Shown here one piece after another: positions 6,914-12,233 of a stretch of 12,233 nt of DNA. The translations under genes and the position numbers were made by a program. The stretch is from Sphingopyxis sp. (GTDB lineage: Bacteria > Pseudomonadota > Alphaproteobacteria > Sphingomonadales > Sphingomonadaceae): contig JAAUPH010000042.1 in NCBI GenBank assembly GCA_012035435.1, positions 1 to 12,233 on the forward strand, read 5' to 3'. The number at the start of each line of letters is the position of its first letter. Within the stretch, counting starts at the first letter, position 1. The notes below the pieces were generated by a model. That model was not told the DNA's origin, ran no database searches, and saw only the letters and a list, made by a program, of their open reading frames with translations.

Positions 6914-8419
6914 CTAATGCCCGCCGCCGTTCAGCGATTTGACGATGTCCTCGCACATCTTCTTGGCATCGGCGAGCAGCATCATCGTCTGGTCCATGTA
7001 AAACACATCATTGTCGACCCCGGCATAGCCGACGCCGCCCATGCTGCGTTTAATGAAAAATACGGTCTTGGCCTTGTCTACATCGAACACCGGCATGCCA
7101 TAGATGGGCGATGACTTGTCGGTTTTGGCCGACGGGTTGACCACATCATTTGCGCCAATGATGAACGCGACATCGGCCTGCGCAAATTCGCTGTTGATGT
7201 CTTCCAGCTCGAACACCTCGTCATAGGGTACGTTCGCCTCGGCGAGCAGCACGTTCATATGCCCCGGCATGCGGCCCGCGACCGGATGGATCGCATATTT
7301 GACCGATACGCCCTCTTTCTTTAGCGTGTCGGCCATTTCGCGCAGCGCATGCTGGGCTTGCGCCACCGCCATGCCATAGCCGGGGACGATGATCACGCTT
7401 TCGGCCTGCTGCATCATATAGGCTGCATCCTCAGCGCTGCCGCGTTTCCACGGGCGCTGTTCCTTGGCCGCCGCGCCTTCGGACGCAACCGCGCCAAAGC
7501 CGCCCGCGATAACGCTGATGAAGCTGCGGTTCATCGCCTTGCACATGATATAGGACAGGATCGCGCCCGAGCTGCCCACCAGCGCACCGGTGATGATCAT
7601 CGCACTGTTCGACAGCGTGAACCCCATCGCCGCCGCCGCCCAACCCGAATAGCTGTTCAGCATCGACACCACCACCGGCATGTCCGCGCCGCCAATGGGG
7701 ATGATGAGGAGGAAGCCGATGATGAAAGACAGGGCTACAATGGTCCAGAACACCCATGGGCTTTGATCGACGATGAAATAGGCGGTCAGGCCCAGAATCG
7801 CTGCCAGCATGCCCAGATTGATTATGTGCCGCAGCGGCAAGATGATCGGCGCACCCGACATCTTTCCCGCCAGTTTCAGGAACGCGATGACTGATCCGCT
7901 GAAGGTAATTGCGCCGATGGCCGCGCCCAGCCCCATTTCAACGCGGCTGACTGGATTGATAAAGCCCAGCTTGGCATATTCCACCGGGTCCATGAACTGT
8001 TCGGGCTTGGCCAATATGCCGAAAGCAGCAGGGTCAAGGAACGCCGCCGCTGCCACCGCAACCGCAGCCAGCCCGACCAGGCTGTGAAACGCGGCCACCA
8101 ACTGGGGCATGTCGGTCATGGCGATGCGCCGTGCCGTTACGATGCCGATAACCCCGCCCAAGGTGATTGCGCCCAATATCCACGCCAGCGCGTTGATGTC
8201 GGGGCCGACATAGCTGTTCAGCATTGCCGGGTCGGGCGTATACATCGGCATGTGGGTGATCAGCGTGGTCACCACGGCGATGGCCATGCCAGCCATGCCA
8301 AAACGGTTCCCGCGCCGCGACGATGCGGGCGAACTCAGCCCGCGCAGGGCCAGGATGAACAGGACGCCGGAAACAAGATAGGCGAGCGTGGCCCAGGCGG
8401 GGGGTGCGACATGCTCCAT
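6914..8419 (-). CDS. pntB: NAD(P)(+) transhydrogenase (Re/Si-specific) subunit beta
   Basis: The inner-membrane and NADP(H)-binding subunit of proton-translocating transhydrogenase, which uses proton motive force to move hydride from NADH to NADP+. It has 501 residues, slightly longer than the E. coli protein. Roughly the first 300 residues form the multi-helix membrane domain; [16 protein letters not shown] is a strongly conserved PntB segment. The C-terminal domain III carries [20 protein letters not shown] ([12 protein letters not shown] binding), [33 protein letters not shown] and [14 protein letters not shown], all near-invariant. The ATG at 8419 follows the reconstructed pntAB stop by 3 bases (TAAGGCATG), with the ribosome site inside pntAB. 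It ends the operon, and the frame is intact throughout. Confidence 0.96.
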   Translation of the reverse strand: MEHVAPPAWATLAYLVSGVLFILALRGLSSPASSRRGNRFGMAGMAIAVVTTLITHMPMYTPDPAMLNSYVGPDINALAWILGAITLGGVIGIVTARRIAMTDMPQLVAAFHSLVGLAAVAVAAAAFLDPAAFGILAKPEQFMDPVEYAKLGFINPVSRVEMGLGAAIGAITFSGSVIAFLKLAGKMSGAPIILPLRHIINLGMLAAILGLTAYFIVDQSPWVFWTIVALSFIIGFLLIIPIGGADMPVVVSMLNSYSGWAAAAMGFTLSNSAMIITGALVGSSGAILSYIMCKAMNRSFISVIAGGFGAVASEGAAAKEQRPWKRGSAEDAAYMMQQAESVIIVPGYGMAVAQAQHALREMADTLKKEGVSVKYAIHPVAGRMPGHMNVLLAEANVPYDEVFELEDINSEFAQADVAFIIGANDVVNPSAKTDKSSPIYGMPVFDVDKAKTVFFIKRSMGGVGYAGVDNDVFYMDQTMMLLADAKKMCEDIVKSLNGGGH

Positions 8420-8422
8420 GCC

Positions 8423-8705
8423 TTACTTGTCCTTTTTTCTTGTACATGGCGAGCATCCGCGCCGTCACCGCGAAACCGCCGAAGATGTTGATGCTGGCCA
8501 TTACGACCGCCGCCAGCCCCAGCCAAGTCGCGCTCGCCGACCCCGTCGCTCCCGCTGCAATCAGCGCGCCGACGATAATCACCGAAGAAATCGCATTGGT
8601 CACCGCCATCAACGGCGTGTGCAGCGCGGGCGTGACGCTCCAGACGACATAATAGCCAACAAAGCAGGCCAATACAAAGATGGAGAGGATTGAGATGAAG
8701 TCCAT
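8423..8705 (-). CDS. pntAB: NAD(P) transhydrogenase subunit alpha part 2 (one-base shift near the end)
   Basis: The small membrane part of the split alpha subunit, about 93 residues with three transmembrane segments: [32 protein letters not shown] and [19 protein letters not shown]. The family motif [18 protein letters not shown] follows the first helix. AAGAGG precedes the ATG at 8705. As written the frame does not stop where expected. After MLAMYKKK it runs on to 8034, through a stretch antisense-like in composition and over pntB. Removing one A from the A6 run (plus-strand T6 at 8433-8438) gives MYKKKDK and a TAA 3 bases before pntB. I therefore place the stop at 8423. This is most simply a homopolymer miscall; transcript slippage on the A-run would also restore the frame. 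Confidence 0.9.
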
Positions 8706-8715
8706 GGTAAACCTC

Positions 8716-8913
8716 TTAAGGGTCGCAACTGAGAATCACGAAAAAATAGGCCAAAGCCGAAACAGCGAAAAATCCAAAAATCAATATGCCAACCAACAAC
8801 ACCCAACCTGTTGCATTAGCTAGTGCGCTACCAAAATTCTTCTGATTTTGGCGCGCAAACCCAAGCACAATTAGAACTGCTAGGAATGCATAGATTGCAT
8901 AAGCAATATTCAC
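8716..8913 (-). CDS. Small two-helix membrane protein, hypothetical, AT-rich
   Basis: A predicted 65-residue inner-membrane protein I do not recognise. It has two hydrophobic segments, [18 protein letters not shown] and [25 protein letters not shown], separated by a polar loop [15 protein letters not shown]. The start is a GTG at 8913 with only a weak purine stretch (AAGATAAG) before it. Its TAA stop directly abuts the AAGAGG ribosome site of pntAB, 10 bp before that start, which favours translational coupling. The DNA here is visibly AT-rich (about 40-45% GC by eye) and uses codons such as CTA, TTG, AAT and ATA that are scarce in neighbouring genes. That could mean recent acquisition or simply a poorly conserved gene. 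No function is assigned; it may be a spurious frame. Confidence 0.5.
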   Translation of the reverse strand: MNIAYAIYAFLAVLIVLGFARQNQKNFGSALANATGWVLLVGILIFGFFAVSALAYFFVILSCDP

Positions 8914-8956
8914 CTTATCTTAGAACTCCAGCCGGAAATCCATCGCCCACTCCCTG

Positions 8957-9731
8957 TCAGTTATATCGCGTCGTCATAACCACGCCAAAGACCTGTTCAG
9001 GCATGGCTTCGTCGACCTTGACCCGGATCACTTCGGCATCACGCGACACCACGGCAAAGCGCGAACCCAGAATCGTCATATTGATAGGAAATGCGCCGTC
9101 CTTGGGCACTTCGTCATAGGTCAAGCTGCCGACATTGTCCTCGGTGCCATATCTTATGCTGAAGGTCGGGACTGACCCCTTACCGATTATGCCCGCACGT
9201 CCTTCATAACGCACGCCAACGAAGTATTTTTGCCGGTCGAGTGGCGGGTCCACTTGGGCATAGGCACCGCCCGCCACCGCATCGGGCTTTTTGGGCCGTT
9301 TGCGCATGAAATTGGGCAGCCCCGGTATCGCATTGCCCGCGTTAAACGCGCCGTCGAGCCGCCCGTCTTTGTCGCTGTCGATCAGGCAGCGTTGCAAATT
9401 GCCCGATCCGAACAACAGGCTGCGCGCGACATTTTGCTTGGGCACGCTGTTAACGCAAAACACCGGCGCGCCGCTGGTGAGCAGCCCGAACAGCTGGTCG
9501 CCCGCCTTGGCCAGCACCTTGCCAGATTTGGCGTCGGTCGCATCCTCGCGCAGCTCCACCAGCAATGGCGGTAACAGCCGGTGCTTCAGCACATATTCGC
9601 CGTCGCGCACCGCACGCTCGCCCACCTGCGCGGCGTCGGGCTGCACGATCCCATGCGGTTTCGATATAGTCGGGGTTGGCAGGCGGCGTCAGCAACGCAC
9701 CGCTCAGCAGGGCCAGTCCCGCGACACTCAT
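8957..9731 (-). CDS. Hypothetical exported protein with DxDxDG loop, frameshifted
   Basis: A protein of about 257 residues after correcting one base; not assigned to a family. The ATG at 9731 overlaps the pntAA stop as ATGA, and GAGAGG lies 8 bases upstream, so the two genes are coupled. The N-terminus MSVAGLALLSGALLTPPANP is hydrophobic and could be a short signal sequence. The first frame gives NPDYIETAW and then loses sense. The second gives QPDAAQVGERAVRDGEYVLK and continues cleanly to TTRYN at 8957. Dropping one C of the plus-strand CCC at 9650-9652 joins them as ETAWIVQPDAAQ. Mid-protein, CLIDSDKDGRLDGAF resembles an EF-hand/dockerin calcium loop (D-x-D-x-D-G-x-x-D). It then looks beta-rich to the end. 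Its place inside the transhydrogenase operon is its only functional hint. Confidence 0.72.
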
Positions 9732-10853
9732 CCGAGCAACCTCTCATGCACCACCTTGCCGCCCTGTGTCAGGCGGATGGCGGTGCCGATTTCCTCGTCA
9801 AGCACGGGCTTGCCCGCCTCCTTGTCCCAGAAAGCCGACAAGAAATTGAACAGGTTGCGCGCGAACAGCGCCGAGGCGTCCGCCGCCAAGCTCGCCGGGA
9901 TATTCTTCGCCCCGATCACCGATACGCCGTGGATGACGCGCGTTTCGCCTGCCACACTACCGTCAACATTGCCGCCGCTTTCGGCCGCCATATCGACGAT
10001 CACCGACCCGGCGCGCATCGTCGCCAGCTGCGCGTCCGAAATCAGGCGCGGCGCGGGGCGGCCGGGGATCAGCGCGGTGGTGATGACAATATCCTGTTTG
10101 GCGATGTGGCTCGACACCAGTTCCGCCTGTGCCGCCTTATATTCGTCTGACATTTCCGTGGCATAGCCGCCCGCGCCCTCGCCCTCGATGCCCGCGACGC
10201 TTTCAACGAAGATCGGTTTGGCCCCCAGCGACTGGATCTGTTCCTTGGTCGCGCTGCGCACGTCGGTGGCGCTAACCTGCGCGCCCAGCCGCCGCGCGGT
10301 CGCAATGGCTTGCAACCCCGCAACGCCAACGCCCCATGACAAAGGCTTTGGCGGCATTGACCGTGCCCGCCGCGGTCATCATCATCGGAAAGCCGCGGCC
10401 ATAGGCATTGGCCGCCATCAGCACCGCCTTATAGCCCGCCAGATTGGCCTGCGACGACAAAATATCCATCGACTGCGCGCGCGTGATGCGCGGCATGAAT
10501 TCCATCGCCAGCGCCTCGATTCCCAAAGCAGCATAGGCATCGACGCGAGCGCGCTCACCAAAGGGGTTCAATCCGGCGGCGAGCCATGCCCCGTTGGCCA
10601 TAGCCGATAGCGACTTTGGATCGGGCCCTTGCACGCCAAGAATGATGTCCGCACCCTTCAGCGTCGCATCGCGCGTGCCTACGCTGGCCCCGGCCGCCGT
10701 ATAGTCGGCATCGGCAACCGATGCGGCCAAGCCCGCTCCTGCCTCAACCGCGACTTCGGCCCCCAGACCAATGAATTTCTTGACAGTTTCGGGCGTAGCC
10801 GCGACGCGTGTTTCGCCGTCTGCTGCTTCCTTGAGAACGGCGATCCGGGTCAT
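9728..10853 (-). CDS. pntAA: NAD(P) transhydrogenase subunit alpha part 1, frameshifted at the NAD-binding motif
   Basis: The soluble NAD(H)-binding domain I of transhydrogenase, about 374 residues when reconstructed, the usual size of the split alpha-1 subunit. The first part starts MTRIAVLKEAADGETRVAAT (the alanine dehydrogenase/PNT N-terminal signature) and holds PRITRAQSMD and SSQANLAGYKAV. It reaches AAGTVNAAKAFVMG at residue 174 and then shifts. The second part resumes with GVGVAGLQAIATARRLGAQV (Rossmann GxGVAG loop), then TTALIPGRPAPRLI and VIVDMAAESGGN, and ends at 9728. Removing one base of the plus-strand CCCC at 10332-10335 gives AFVMGVGVAGLQ. GGAG precedes the ATG at 10853, 11 bases after the oxidase subunit IV gene. 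As written the protein would be inactive, but the rest is well conserved, so a base-calling error is likeliest. Confidence 0.93.
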
Positions 10854-10864
10854 GTGCGCTCCAA

Positions 10865-10984
10865 TCAGGCGATCAGGAGGACGACGAGCACCGTGATCGC
10901 CGCAGTCGCGATGATCCCAAATTTGGTCCAAGAAATGAAAGCGCTATAGGTTTTTTCGGCTGACTTCATGTCCTGCTCGGCCAT
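10865..10984 (-). CDS. aa3-type cytochrome c oxidase subunit IV (bacterial, small)
   Basis: A 39-residue single-span membrane protein, too short for most gene callers. The translation starts MAEQDMKSAEKTYSAFISWT and continues with a membrane helix ending ITVLVVLLIA. This matches the bacterial COX4_pro_2 family, the small subunit IV found in alphaproteobacterial aa3 oxidases such as that of Rhodobacter sphaeroides. Its exact role in the oxidase is unclear, and there it is not needed for activity (recollection). A strong GGGGAGAG lies upstream of the ATG at 10984. The stop is 11 bases before pntAA, so it heads the transhydrogenase operon rather than an oxidase operon. This arrangement is common in sphingomonads as I recall, and may link oxidase assembly with NADPH supply. 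Confidence 0.88.
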   Translation of the reverse strand: MAEQDMKSAEKTYSAFISWTKFGIIATAAITVLVVLLIA

Positions 10985-11208
10985 GGCCGCTCTCCCCTGA
11001 TATTGCATGGCCCGGCCAATGCATGGATGAAATGCGCCCGGAATCGGACCTCAGATACGGTCTTAGCCATGGTCCGGGGCTTGCTCAACCCCCGCTATGC
11101 ACTGGATCACAGCGCTATCGCTTAATCCCGCCTTTACTCCTTTCCATTACCAATATGGGACACAAGCGTCGGAACAACTCCGTCGCACGGAAATTTTGCA
11201 AGGGCGCC
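10985..11208. promoter_or_regulatory. Divergent intergenic region between oxidase IV/pnt operon and NtrC-like gene
   Basis: These 224 bases should hold promoters for both divergent transcripts. Visible structure is the near-palindrome around 11004-11023 (listed separately) and a weak GGGG/CCCC pair near 11076-11092. No clear sigma-70 -35/-10 pair or RNA gene was found by eye. Confidence 0.4.
11004..11023 (+). promoter_or_regulatory. Near-palindrome with a sigma-54-like -24/-12 match
   Basis: TGCATGGCC and GGCCAATGCA form an imperfect inverted repeat, which could be an operator. On the plus strand TGGCCCG, four bases, then ATGCA resembles the sigma-54 consensus TGGCACG-N4-TTGCA. The invariant GG and GC dinucleotides are exactly ten bases apart. 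It faces the NtrC-like gene, whose start is about 185 bases downstream. A chance match is quite possible. Confidence 0.22.
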
Positions 11209-12233
11209 ATGGCAAGCAACCGCGATACACGCACCCTGATGCTGGTCGACAGCGAAACGGCGCAGCAGCGTTTTATCAGCGCACTCGCTTCGCGCGGCGG
11301 CTGGCGCACGATTGTGGCTTCCGACACCGACACCGCGCTCGCCAAGCTCGGCACGCAGGAAGGCATGGCGCTCGACGCCGTGCTGGTCGATGAGAATGCG
11401 CCGGGCGTGCCGACTGATGAATTTATCACCGAGCTGCGTCGCTGGCGCCCCGGCCTGCCGCTGATCGCCATTACGATGCGCAACAGCGTCGCCACCGCCA
11501 TTTCCGCCATGCGCGCAGGCGCAAGCGACTTTGTGCAAAAACCTATTGCGCCCGACCGGTTGCTTGGGGCGCTCGATCAGTTGATGGGCAACACCACGGC
11601 CGAGCTACGCCCGCTGACCGAGAAACTGCGCGTTCCGTTGGGGTTGGACGAGATTGTCGGATCAAGCCCCAATTTCCGCAGCGCGCTGGCCATCGCGGCA
11701 AAGGCAGCGCGCGCGCGCGTGCCCGTGTTGATCAACGGCAAGTCGGGCACCGGAAAAGAAGTTTTCGCCCGCGCCATCCACGGGGCCAGCCCGCGCGCCA
11801 AGGGTCCGCTGGTGCTCGTCGATTGCTCGGTCGTTTCACCCGGTCTGATCGCATCCGGCCTGTTCGGCCATGAACGCAGCGCCTTTCCCGGCGCGTTCGA
11901 CAAACAATTGGGCCGACTGGTTCAGGCCGACGGCGGGACGATCATCATCGATCACGTCGAATGCATGCCCGCCGAAACGCAGCAGCGGCTAGTCGACTTT
12001 ATCCGCACCGGCGATGTGCAGAGCATCGGCGGCACCATCAAGCATCGCGTCGATGTCCGGATCATCGCCACCGCTTCGTCGCCGCTCGACAAGCTGATTG
12101 CGGCGGGCCATTTCCGCGAGGATCTGTTTTTATGCGCTCGGCGCGGCGCAGCTCACCCTGCCCTGCCTGACCGACCGACGCAGCGACATTGGACCGCTCA
12201 CCCGGCACCTGCTCACGCGGCTGGGCCAGTTGC
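11209..12233 (+). CDS. NtrC-family response regulator with degenerate AAA+ domain (3' end outside window, frameshifted)
   Basis: A two-component regulator of the sigma-54 activator type, cut by the window end. Residues about 8-125 form a receiver domain: acidic site MLVDSE (Asp14), phospho-acceptor Asp61 in VLVDENAPG, Thr89 in IAIT and Lys111 in VQKPI. The AAA+ domain starts near 148 (EIVGSSPNFRSAL). Walker A is NGKSGTGKE (177-184; usually GESGTGKE). The sigma-54-contacting GAFTGA loop reads SAFPGA (224-229). Walker B is GGTIIIDH (242-249), with His where Glu normally sits. HFREDL follows at 301-306. After GATCTG an extra T in the run 12127-12131 breaks the frame; dropping it restores FYALGAAQLTLPCLTDRRSD. 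AGGG lies 5-8 bases before the ATG. It may resemble FlbD-like regulators, but the target genes are unknown. Confidence 0.85.
   Translation, partial: MASNRDTRTLMLVDSETAQQRFISALASRGGWRTIVASDTDTALAKLGTQEGMALDAVLVDENAPGVPTDEFITELRRWRPGLPLIAITMRNSVATAISAMRAGASDFVQKPIAPDRLLGALDQLMGNTTAELRPLTEKLRVPLGLDEIVGSSPNFRSALAIAAKAARARVPVLINGKSGTGKEVFARAIHGASPRAKGPLVLVDCSVVSPGLIASGLFGHERSAFPGAFDKQLGRLVQADGGTIIIDHVECMPAETQQRLVDFIRTGDVQSIGGTIKHRVDVRIIATASSPLDKLIAAGHFREDLFLCARRGAAHPALPDRPTQRHWTAHPAPAHAAGPV

Noticed and set aside
8034..8422. C-terminal extension of pntAB overlapping pntB
   Set aside because: The extension is rich in His/Arg/Gly and low in helix-forming hydrophobics, unlike any transhydrogenase; it arises from one extra base in an A-run.
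8430..8442. Programmed -1 frameshift at an A AAA AAG slippery site in pntAB
   Set aside because: The zero frame reads AAA AAA G, and reaching the expected TAA needs a +1 shift, not -1.

Overview
The window is high-GC DNA that reads like an alphaproteobacterium, most likely Sphingomonadales (inference). Three things point there: the pairing of a NosD-like beta-helix protein with an SO2930-type diheme cytochrome, a tiny aa3-oxidase subunit IV gene upstream of a three-subunit transhydrogenase, and overall codon use. No tRNA, rRNA, CRISPR array or insertion sequence is visible.

Left block (about 1-5600, all minus strand, transcribed right to left): a secreted parallel beta-helix protein, a diheme cytochrome c (4-bp GTGA overlap), a zeta-class GST/maleylacetoacetate isomerase (8 bp after), then a compound palindromic repeat, a BtuB-like TonB-dependent receptor, and a MarR regulator (about 34 bp after). 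The tight spacing suggests one operon combining outer-membrane uptake, periplasmic redox and a regulator. The function of the beta-helix/cytochrome pair is, to my knowledge, not established.

Middle (5600-6914): a DUF2147 envelope protein broken by a one-base shift, converging on an Asp/Glu-racemase-family gene. A GTCATCCCCGCG-type inverted repeat lies between the racemase start and the next gene.

Right block (6914-10984, minus strand): an energy-metabolism operon in the order aa3 oxidase subunit IV, pntAA, a hypothetical exported protein with a DxDxDG loop, a small AT-rich two-helix membrane protein, pntAB, pntB. It encodes the proton-translocating NAD(P) transhydrogenase, with two unfamiliar genes set between its alpha subunits.

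Right edge (11209 to the end, plus strand, divergent): an incomplete NtrC-family regulator with degenerate GAFTGA and Walker B motifs.

Five genes (DUF2147, pntAB, the hypothetical, pntAA, the NtrC-like gene) carry single-base frameshifts. Four are one extra base in a short homopolymer. All lie right of 5.8 kb, which suggests base-calling or assembly error rather than gene decay; coordinates below span the reconstructed genes.
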